Of a stretch of 8,761 bases of DNA, positions 1-5,477 are shown in pieces. The notes beneath the pieces were generated by a model, which searched no databases, was not told the DNA's origin, and worked only from the letters and a program-made list of their open reading frames with translations. Both the position numbers and the translations under genes were made by a program. Positions within the stretch are counted from its first letter, which is position 1. Every line of letters begins with the position of its first letter. The DNA is from DAOUAJ01 sp034433615 (GTDB lineage: Bacteria; Chloroflexota; Anaerolineae; DUEN01): contig DAOUAJ010000299.1 of assembly GCA_034433615.1 (NCBI GenBank), positions 1 through 8,761 on the forward strand. The letters are read 5' to 3'.

Positions 1-1555
1 CGTCTCTTGTCACCCTGATTGCCTGTAATGCCGGACCGATACTCAACACCATCAGCAACGTCATAATCACCGCTGACGTCAGGCACCAGGCGCACACTGC
101 CCGGATGACGAAAGGCTCCAGGTAGGTCAGGTACAGCGAGAACAGGGTGCCGAACAGCGCCATGCCGAACACCGCCAGCGGCGCGTAACCTGCCAGGCGG
201 TCCGCCCGCAGCCGGCCCCACAGCCAGGCGGTCAGGATCGCCAGGTAGCCCACCGCGCCTAGCACGCCCACCGGCAGCACCCCGAACAGCCGGGCGTAAG
301 GGCTGCTTTGCACGGCGTTGCAGTCTCCCACCGGCCCGCAGATGGCCAGGACCGCCCGGGTCTCGACGTAGGCCAGGTAGCCGGCCACGGCCAACCCGGC
401 CAGAGTCAGAAGCGGAACGGCGAGTTCTAACCACTCCGATCTCAGGCGTGGGACAGTACTCTGACAGCCACGCGCCGCAGCCGCACCAGCGTAGATCAAC
501 GCCACGACCATGCCGACCATGACGGCGATCGCCAAGCCAAAGCCATTCGGTCGAGGTTGCACGGCAGGCGATGCGATGGGCGGCCGGCTTTCGAGGACTT
601 CGCTCCTCAGTATGGGCGTGGCGACAACCTGTGCCTGAGCCGTCTCATTGGCGCACGGTGCAGCCGGCAGGCAGATCGCGGCCTCGGCCGTCAGGGTCAG
701 CAGCAGCTCGGCCAGGCCCGGCACGCCAGGATAATCCACGCCGCCGGCGGCCAGGTACTTCTCGATCAGCCCTGGCAGTCCGGCCGGAATCTGCCCCGAA
801 CCGATCAGCACCCTGTCGCCGATAACCAGGAACGGTACACCAACCCGCTCGTCAGGGATGCCTAATGCGGCAGCGATCCGGTAGAGACGGTCGAAATCCT
901 CCGCAGTCGTGACTTCGATCAACCGGATGTCCAATTGGTCCCCGAACTTCTCTTTCAACGACGGCAGGACGTGGTCAATCACCTCGTGGCAATGGGGGCA
1001 GCCGTCCATCCAGAACATCACCGCCCGGACCACCGGGGTCAGGCTGCCTGGCGTAACGGTAGGCGTCGGTGCCGGGGGCAGGTTAACCTGGGGCAAGGCC
1101 ACGCCACCCTGGGCCAGGTACCCGTCAATGAGTAGCCCCAACCTTTCCTGGATTTCTTCATCGCCGACGAGAACCTGATCGCCGATGAAGATCTCCGGCA
1201 CACCTCCAGAATCGAGCCCATACTGTTTCTCCAGGGCTCGCATCAACTCCGAGTCACCCCTCGCCAGATCCCACTCGTGGACCACAACCTGCCCTGCTTC
1301 ATACCTGGATAGGATCTGCGGCAAGACGTCATTCAGAACCCTCACACAGGAGATGCAATAGCTGTCAAAAAAGAGCCAAAAGTGCACCACTGGCCCCAGC
1401 GTAGGGGGCGACGCAGCCGTCTCTTCCTCGCAAATATGGCAGGCTTTGATGGTGGGTGTTGGGCGTAGCGCAGCCGTGGCCGACATTGGGGTGCCATTGC
1501 CGACCAACAGCAAGAAGCCCATCACTATCACTAACGAAAGGCGTAAACGCATCAT
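1..1555 (-). CDS. Exported Trx-Trx-VKOR fusion (thiol oxidoreductase), C-terminus cut by window edge
   Basis: At least 518 codons are open from ATG 1555 to base 1, where the gene leaves the window. Residues 1-29 look like a signal peptide. A CHIC motif is at 39-42. Thioredoxin-like domain 1 (about 53-155) has CISC at 67-70 and a candidate cis-proline at P120; domain 2 (about 174-278) has CPHC at 186-189 and P241. Both end in a similar YLAxGGV stretch, suggesting internal duplication. A linker with C295 and C301 precedes a membrane helix (about 338-360) and a VKOR bundle: helix 376-396, loop cysteines C406/C412 followed by serines, then helices around 423-446, 457-480 and 487-507 with CAWC at 488-491. 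Known VKOR homologues pass electrons from a Trx-like partner to quinone to form disulfides outside the cytoplasm; that role is inferred here. The first ATG of an ATGATG pair was chosen, with a weak AGGG upstream. Last gene of the minus-strand sulfur/redox block. Confidence 0.88.
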   Translation of the reverse strand, partial: MMRLRLSLVIVMGFLLLVGNGTPMSATAALRPTPTIKACHICEEETAASPPTLGPVVHFWLFFDSYCISCVRVLNDVLPQILSRYEAGQVVVHEWDLARGDSELMRALEKQYGLDSGGVPEIFIGDQVLVGDEEIQERLGLLIDGYLAQGGVALPQVNLPPAPTPTVTPGSLTPVVRAVMFWMDGCPHCHEVIDHVLPSLKEKFGDQLDIRLIEVTTAEDFDRLYRIAAALGIPDERVGVPFLVIGDRVLIGSGQIPAGLPGLIEKYLAAGGVDYPGVPGLAELLLTLTAEAAICLPAAPCANETAQAQVVATPILRSEVLESRPPIASPAVQPRPNGFGLAIAVMVGMVVALIYAGAAAARGCQSTVPRLRSEWLELAVPLLTLAGLAVAGYLAYVETRAVLAICGPVGDCNAVQSSPYARLFGVLPVGVLGAVGYLAILTAWLWGRLRADRLAGYAPLAVFGMALFGTLFSLYLTYLEPFVIRAVCAWCLTSAVIMTLLMVLSIGPALQAIRVTRD

Positions 1556-1610
1556 TGACTTAGCCCTGTTCTCGCTTCGACGTCTTGACCGGTGCAGCGA
1601 CGCTGGTGAG

Positions 1611-1897
1611 CTACCCTGCAGTCTCAATGGCCCGGGCCTGCGATAACCAGGCAATCAGGGTGGCCCGGTCTGGTGGCCGCCGCTCGCTCACCAACTGGCC
1701 GTTGATCACCAGACCCGGGAGGGCATCCAGGGGCATGAAGCGCCGGATGCGCCGTTGATCGCCGATGGTCATGACCTGGGCGTCGGTGATCCTCAGTTTC
1801 TTGAGAGCCTCGGCCACCAGCAGCTCCAGCTTCAGGCAGTCATGGCACCCCGTTCCAAGGATCTCGATCCCTGGCCTGACGCCAGGACAGGCCTCAT
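1611..1897 (-). CDS. Small CxxC thioredoxin-like protein (TM0996/MTH895 type), start uncertain or frameshifted
   Basis: The recognisable protein is about 85 residues, from an IEILGTG start at 1868 to TAG at 1611-1613. It has the redox motif CHDC (codons about 1847-1836), a candidate cis-proline in a LPGLVING stretch and a C-terminal helix, which fits the 75-80 aa small redox-disulfide/thioredoxin family. The start is the problem. No ATG, GTG or TTG lies in frame before GTG 1817, and starting there would remove the CxxC. An ATG at 1897 with a very good AGGAGGT 4 bases upstream is one frame off and stops after 21 codons, so one base seems to have been gained or lost between 1897 and 1868, possibly at the GGG at 1869-1871. 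The range given assumes that start. It lies between the TauE permease and the Trx-VKOR fusion, suggesting a thiol or sulfur handling role. It could be a sequencing error, a pseudogene, or use of a non-standard start. Confidence 0.65.
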
Positions 1898-1901
1898 CGG
1901 G

Positions 1902-1908
1902 ACCTCCT
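1902..1908 (-). promoter_or_regulatory. Strong ribosome binding site before the small thioredoxin
   Basis: AGGAGGT on the minus strand sits 4 bases before ATG 1897. It is the best translation signal in the TauE-thioredoxin gap, and it supports 1897 as the ancestral start even though that ATG is out of frame with the CxxC-containing body of the gene. Confidence 0.6.
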
Positions 1909-1985
1909 GCCCAGTGGGCAATCCCGCCACGTGCCCACCTTACGCCACTCCATCGGGGCGCAGGGTGGGCACGAGCACGCAGGTC

Positions 1986-2906
1986 TCACCAGATCATGAT
2001 CCCGAAGTAGGCGGTGATGAACTTGACGGCCACGTACAGGAAGTACAGGCCGAAGATCAGCTTCAGGGTAGCTGGCTTGAAGCGCTTGATGACGGCCGCG
2101 CCCACCTGGGCACCCACGACGGTGCCCAGGGCCAGCAACAGCCCGGCCCCCACGTCCACGAAACCCTGGACCAGCTTGATCCCGCCCCCCACCACGGCCA
2201 GGGGGATCATCGTGGCCAGGGAGCTCCCCATAGTGATATACACCGGCGCGCTGAAGAGGTAGATCAGCCCTGGCACCAGGGCATACCCGCCCCCCAGCCC
2301 GGCCACGCCGGTGGCGATGCCGACAATGAAGCCAAAGACAGCCCAGCCCCAGACTGGCCCGGGAATGGTGTTCCCTTCGCGCTGGGGCATCCCACGTTGG
2401 ACGATGCCTTCCCAGATCATGCGGATGGCCGGCCACAGAAAGATCAACCCCAGGATCAGCCCCAGCAGCTTGGCCTGGGCTGCCAGCAGGGTGAAAAGCC
2501 AGGAACCCAGGATGACCCCCAGGATACCGGCCCCACCTAGCCAGACCACCGCCCGCACGTCCAGGTTGCGGCGCACCAAGTGACCATAGCCGCCGGAGAT
2601 GGCAGTGAAGATGACGGCAAACAGGGTAGTGCCCACGGCGATAGGCGCCGGGTAGCTCATCCAGAAGTGGATGACCGGCAGCATCACGCTGCAGCCGCCA
2701 GTGCCGATGAGCCCTCCCAGCAGCCCGGCTACAAAGCCCACTACCAGCAACACCACCCCGGTGACGACGTTAATCACCGGCACGCCGGCTGCTACTTGGG
2801 TCGCCAAACCGGACAGGAAGTACCACAAGGCAATAGCCACGATGATGAGCAAGAGCACCAGCGTCGGTGTTTGCCCTGTGAGTGGCGAAGTCGGCTTTAC
2901 AGACAT
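1986..2906 (-). CDS. TauE/SafE family permease (sulfur-anion transporter type)
   Basis: This is a 306-aa polytopic membrane protein with about eight or nine hydrophobic segments (roughly 14-35, 46-72, 88-105, 120-140, 145-163, 185-212, 225-247, 252-272, 282-303). The family hallmark is the repeated glycine-rich motif: GLLGGLIGTGG at 61-71 in the first half and GVAGLGGGYALVPG around 200-213 in the second, reflecting the inverted duplication of TauE/SafE proteins. Its only cysteine, C72, directly follows the first motif. Family members move sulfite, sulfoacetate, thiosulfate or similar organosulfur anions across the cytoplasmic membrane; substrate and direction cannot be read here. ATG 2906 is chosen over an upstream start at 2966 because GGAGGTG lies 4 bases before it and because the extra 20 residues are not family-like. 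It is flanked by Fe-S assembly genes and thioredoxins on the same strand, which supports a sulfur role. Confidence 0.88.
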   Translation of the reverse strand: MSVKPTSPLTGQTPTLVLLLIIVAIALWYFLSGLATQVAAGVPVINVVTGVVLLVVGFVAGLLGGLIGTGGCSVMLPVIHFWMSYPAPIAVGTTLFAVIFTAISGGYGHLVRRNLDVRAVVWLGGAGILGVILGSWLFTLLAAQAKLLGLILGLIFLWPAIRMIWEGIVQRGMPQREGNTIPGPVWGWAVFGFIVGIATGVAGLGGGYALVPGLIYLFSAPVYITMGSSLATMIPLAVVGGGIKLVQGFVDVGAGLLLALGTVVGAQVGAAVIKRFKPATLKLIFGLYFLYVAVKFITAYFGIMIW

Positions 2907-2944
2907 TTTGCACCTCCATGGCGTTGAAAGGATGATTAACCTTG

Positions 2945-2970
2945 CCCATTGCTGGATCATCCACAATGGG
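2945..2970. promoter_or_regulatory. 26-bp interrupted inverted repeat upstream of the TauE gene, possible operator
   Basis: Outer arms CCCATTG (2945-2951) and CAATGGG (2964-2970) are perfectly complementary. Inner arms TGGA (2953-2956) and TCCA (2960-2963) extend the stem around a 3-base loop with one bulged base at 2952. It lies about 40-65 bases before the TauE start, in the 177-bp gap after the SufBD gene. No T-run follows on the minus strand, so a regulator binding site or mRNA hairpin is more likely than a rho-independent terminator. The rest of the gap (2907-3083) holds the TauE ribosome binding site and nothing else I recognise. Confidence 0.35.
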
Positions 2971-3083
2971 CTGGAGGCGGCCGCTTAACCCCCGGCCCGC
3001 GCCCAAGCTCACACAGGCAACAGGTTCCCTTCCGTGAGCACAGAACGCACTTCATGCTCCCTATCCATTACATATCCTTATCC

Positions 3084-4070
3084 TTATTGCAACATCCCCC
3101 GGATGATCACGTCCACGGCCGCATCCTCGTCCAGGCCGCGCGCCATGAGCGTCTCCAGCTCCTTACGGTTCACCGTGCCGATGGCCGCCTCGTGGGTTAC
3201 CCGGGCGCGGTCATCGCACACCACGACCAACGGCATGTTCTTCGCCACCGCCTGGTCGCGCACGATCTCGGTGCAATCCATGTGGCCCCGGGTGAAGGGA
3301 GCGTTGCCCTCCGTGGTGGTGAGCACCTCGCTCCTGGCCCGATCCCGTACGGCCACGCGGGTCTTGGACAGCCCACGGGCGCGATCGCCGTTGAGGTGAA
3401 TGATCTCCCTCACCACGATCTGATCGTCACCTTGGCCATAGGCCTTGCTGATCAATTCCGCCACCCCATCGGCGCCGACGGTCACGTCGTAGTTGAACTC
3501 CAACCGCCCCACCCGTCCATGGATCAAACTGAACGTCATGACGAACTGGCCGCCGTCGTCCACGGTCACCTGGGCTTTGGGGATCACCTCGATGCCGCCA
3601 TGCGGGCCGTGGAAGTGAGACTCACTGTAGGTCATGGTCGCCCCGGCGCCCACGCGGATGCGGGCGTCCATGACGTGCCTGAGCTGCCTGGCGTTGGGGA
3701 AGGTGCAGTGGGCGATGAACTCGGCCTGCGCGCCCGGGCCGATCTCGTAGTCGGCAACGATCTCCTGCGACCCCTCAGCCGGCAGCATCCCGAAACACAG
3801 GTGCACTGGCCTCTCAAGCCGGACCCCTGTCTCGACCACGATACGTGCCCGCACGCCGTGGGGTAACTCCTCAGCCTCGAAGTGGATGCCCGGCACCTCG
3901 TTGGCTGCCAGCACGCGGTTGGCGCTGACCACCAGCGTAGCGACCTTGGGCATCCTCAGGAAGGCAGGGTCGCCACCGGCCTGCCTATAGGCCTCCAGGA
4001 TCGCTTCATACTCGCGAGCCCATCCAGGCTCCGCCGCTGCCAACCCATGCGGCCGCACTTGGACCCTCAT
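3084..4070 (-). CDS. sufD: SufB/SufD family Fe-S cluster scaffold (SmsB-like short form)
   Basis: This 328-aa protein is shorter than typical SufB (about 480) or SufD (about 420) and matches the compact SufBD proteins of archaea and anaerobes (SmsB in the SMS nomenclature). The middle is the expected beta-helix core, with alternating hydrophobic strands. The C-terminus carries the family signature THEAAIGTVNRKEL with H293, followed by a helical tail; cysteines at 266 and 285 are candidate cluster or persulfide ligands. Family members form a membrane-free complex with a SufC ATPase that builds Fe-S clusters in the cytoplasm. The start is ATG 4070 with a purine-rich AGGTGGAGG directly before it, and GAGG a little further upstream. 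The sufC-like gene ends 16 bases upstream on the same strand, so the two are almost certainly co-transcribed. The sufD symbol is for family only: one protein may do the work of both SufB and SufD here. No SufS, SufE or SufU is visible. Confidence 0.87.
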   Translation of the reverse strand: MRVQVRPHGLAAAEPGWAREYEAILEAYRQAGGDPAFLRMPKVATLVVSANRVLAANEVPGIHFEAEELPHGVRARIVVETGVRLERPVHLCFGMLPAEGSQEIVADYEIGPGAQAEFIAHCTFPNARQLRHVMDARIRVGAGATMTYSESHFHGPHGGIEVIPKAQVTVDDGGQFVMTFSLIHGRVGRLEFNYDVTVGADGVAELISKAYGQGDDQIVVREIIHLNGDRARGLSKTRVAVRDRARSEVLTTTEGNAPFTRGHMDCTEIVRDQAVAKNMPLVVVCDDRARVTHEAAIGTVNRKELETLMARGLDEDAAVDVIIRGMLQ

Positions 4071-4086
4071 CCTCCACCTATCCTCC

Positions 4087-4875
4087 CTAACTCAGGACCC
4101 CCGACTTTCGATTCTCGACTTGGGACTTGGAACTTAGGACTGCTCCCCACGGCTGCGCCCCCATCGTCTCACCGTGCAGCCGGCAGCGCTGGCCATAGTA
4201 CTGGCGCACCTCGCTTGGATCACCCTGAAAGATGAGGCTGCCCTGACACATCAAGGATGCCGAGTCGGCCACGGTGACCATTTCGTCCCGGTGGGTGATG
4301 AGCAACACCGCCGTGCCTTGGTCGGCCATGCGCCGGATGAGGGCGGCGATGTCAGCCAAGGTAAGAGTGTCCACGCCGGAGTCCGGCTCATCCAGGATGG
4401 CCAGCTTGGGGTGCATGGCGAACACGGCGGCCAACTCAATACGCTTGCGCTCGCCACCTGACAGCGTGTGATTGACCGGCCGCTTCAAGTAGGCTGACGG
4501 CGCCAGAGCCACCGCCTCCAGCGCCGCCGCCAGGTGATTTCGGTCACGGTCTTGCGCGCCCAATGACAGATACGCGCCGACCGGCAGTCCCTCAAAGCGG
4601 GCTGGCTCCTGCCAGGCCAAGGTGAGCCCCAGCCGGGCGCGCTCGGTGATAGATAGGCGGGTAATGTCCTGGCCAGCGAACCAGATGCGACCTTCATCGG
4701 GGGTGTAGCCGGCACAGCCCATGATGGCGTAGGCCAGGCTGGATTTACCGGAGCCGTTGAGTCCCAGCAGGCCGTGCACCTCGCCCGGCCGGATGGCCAG
4801 GTTGATGCGATACAGGATGTCCCGGCCTTCGCGCTTCAAGCTCAGGTTCTCAACGTGTAAGATGTGGGTAATCAT
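4087..4875 (-). CDS. sufC: SufC-type ABC ATPase of Fe-S cluster assembly (SmsC-like)
   Basis: This 262-aa soluble ABC ATPase has Walker A GLNGSGKS at 38-45, Q89 as the Q-loop, signature LSGGER at 138-143, Walker B LAILDE at 158-163 with D-loop SGVD, and H195 as the switch histidine. The LSGGERKRIELAAVF stretch and LDEPDSGVD are typical of SufC rather than transporter ATPases, and there is no permease partner. SufC drives conformational change of the SufBD scaffold during cluster assembly; its partner follows 16 bases downstream. ATG 4875 is chosen over a longer upstream reading because GAGGG lies 7 bases before it and the extension would overlap the divergent antitoxin. The last 19 or so residues (about 244-262) are encoded by a heptanucleotide repeat array and do not look like SufC sequence. 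Transcription probably starts in the 67-bp divergent gap shared with the antitoxin. Confidence 0.9.
   Translation of the reverse strand: MITHILHVENLSLKREGRDILYRINLAIRPGEVHGLLGLNGSGKSSLAYAIMGCAGYTPDEGRIWFAGQDITRLSITERARLGLTLAWQEPARFEGLPVGAYLSLGAQDRDRNHLAAALEAVALAPSAYLKRPVNHTLSGGERKRIELAAVFAMHPKLAILDEPDSGVDTLTLADIAALIRRMADQGTAVLLITHRDEMVTVADSASLMCQGSLIFQGDPSEVRQYYGQRCRLHGETMGAQPWGAVLSSKSQVENRKSGVLS
4090..4145. repeat. Degenerate heptanucleotide tandem repeat overlapping the 3' end of sufC
   Basis: Eight consecutive 7-base units start at 4090 on the plus strand, nearly all beginning with ACT or AC; the clearest are ACTTGGG (4118-4124) and ACTTAGG (4132-4138). The final unit is the most degenerate. 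The array abuts the sufC stop codon (4087-4089) and forms its last codons. Because 7 is not a multiple of 3, each unit is read in a new frame, giving a low-complexity serine/lysine/glutamine-rich tail. Confidence 0.75.
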
Positions 4876-4889
4876 CAGTGATCCCTCAC

Positions 4890-4919
4890 TTGTCCGCCCG
4901 CCCGCCCCGATGCTATCAT
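4890..4919 (+). promoter_or_regulatory. Sigma70-like promoter of toxin-antitoxin module 1
   Basis: A -35 element TTGTCC (4890-4895, 4 of 6 consensus bases) and a -10 element TATCAT (4914-4919, 5 of 6) are separated by 18 bases. Transcription would start about 15 bases before the antitoxin ATG at 4943. The spacer is a C-rich (CCCG) repeat. The site lies inside the 67-bp gap between divergent sufC and the antitoxin, so the two may compete or be co-regulated. Confidence 0.5.
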
Positions 4920-4930
4920 CTATCCCGAAA

Positions 4931-5327
4931 GAGGTGAGAGGGATGACAACTCTGGAGCTGGAACTGGTGGAGCTCCAGGCGCGTGTCGAGCGGCTGGAAG
5001 ATTCGGTGCGCCGGCTGACGGGCGAGGAGCCGGAAGTGGCACCGCCAGCTCCGGGCGAGCCTCTGGACCCGAAACAGCTCATTGCCTGGTTGAAAGCCAA
5101 GGGACTGGTCCGTGACCCCACACCCGAGGAGTGGCGGCTGGCCGCCGAGTGGGATGCCCTCCCGGAGGAAGAGAAGCAAGCCCATATCCGTTTCATGCGC
5201 AGCCTGATCCTGGACCCGCCTCTGAGCCAGATCATCCTCGAAAATCGCCGTTAACGTGGCCCTCTACTACTTCGACACCAGCGCCCTGATCAAATATTAC
5301 GTCACCGAACCCGGCAGCACCTGGGTA
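4931..5327 (+). repeat. Direct repeat, left copy: antitoxin plus toxin N-terminus
   Basis: This segment, from GAGGTGAG before the antitoxin to codon 24 of the toxin, aligns without gaps to 7978-8374. At the protein level 87 of 103 antitoxin residues and 21 of the first 24 toxin residues are identical. Similarity falls sharply beyond the right end. Confidence 0.85.
4943..5254 (+). CDS. Coiled-coil antitoxin of PIN toxin module 1 (unnamed family)
   Basis: This 103-aa protein has an N-terminal heptad-like helix (about 2-26, rich in L, E and R), a proline-rich hinge (about 30-43, APPAPGEPLDP), a helix QLIAWLKAKGL (45-55), a charged middle (57-75) and a conserved C-terminus ending SQIILENRR. It has no visible ribbon-helix-helix, AbrB or HTH domain, so it is not a textbook VapB. 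The antitoxin role is inferred from position: its stop is followed after one base by a PIN toxin start, and an identical arrangement occurs at 7990. The coiled coil probably mediates oligomerisation and the C-terminus toxin contact. ATG 4943 is chosen because AGAGGTGAG is 4-8 bases upstream, the paralogue starts at the same residue, and longer readings overlap sufC antisense. Possibly orphaned, because its own toxin is truncated. Confidence 0.72.
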   Translation: MTTLELELVELQARVERLEDSVRRLTGEEPEVAPPAPGEPLDPKQLIAWLKAKGLVRDPTPEEWRLAAEWDALPEEEKQAHIRFMRSLILDPPLSQIILENRR

Positions 5328-5468
5328 CGTCAGCTCATCGAGGACCGGGATCCAGAGACCGCCTGGTGGCGCCATCTCGTTTTCGCCGCCGAGATCACGC
5401 GCGTCGAAGTGGCCGCCGGGCTGGCTGTGATCGAGCGCGTGGGTCGGATCAGAAAATCGCAACTAAGC
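5256..5468 (+). pseudogene. vapC: Truncated PIN-domain toxin (VapC-like), N-terminal half only
   Basis: The reading starts at GTG 5256, one base after the antitoxin stop, and shows a PIN N-terminus: YYFDTSAL with catalytic D7, K13 and E51. Alignment to the intact copy at 8303 holds to about residue 70 (near 5465). The frame then stays open by chance to 6794, antisense to the hydantoinase gene, and has no PIN-like sequence. The C-terminal acidic residues (equivalents of D111 and D138/D139 in copy 2) and about half the fold are missing, so nuclease activity is very unlikely. The break coincides with the end of the convergent hydantoinase gene at 5478, so deletion or insertion joined the two. 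The 3' boundary given is approximate. Confidence 0.8.
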
Positions 5469-5477
5469 CAGCAACGT

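Noticed and set aside
1986..1988. Selenocysteine or programmed readthrough at the TauE TGA to make a TauE-thioredoxin fusion
   Set aside because: No SECIS-like hairpin was seen just after the TGA, the linker would be 40 residues of unfamilial sequence, and a strong ribosome binding site upstream of 1897 argues for separate initiation. Kept only as a minor alternative in the start-site finding.
1755..2540. Long plus-strand open frame opposite the TauE gene
   Set aside because: Its composition (D, P, Q, G and H rich) is typical antisense shadow, and the minus strand carries a clear membrane protein with a good ribosome binding site.
2971..3083. Rho-independent terminator after the SufBD gene
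   Set aside because: No GC stem followed by a T-run on the minus strand could be found; operon continuity into TauE cannot be excluded.
2949..3866. Plus-strand open frame of 305 codons opposite the SufBD gene
   Set aside because: It mirrors the SufBD coding strand and has no recognisable domain; the minus-strand protein has family motifs and is coupled to sufC.
4757..4942. Longer antitoxin start at 4757
   Set aside because: It would overlap sufC antisense, and the second copy starts at the residue corresponding to 4943 with a conserved GAGGTGAG upstream.
4876..5235. N-terminal extension of SufC over the antitoxin region
   Set aside because: The added 120 residues are antisense to the antitoxin, and SufC homology begins right at ATG 4875 with its own ribosome binding site.
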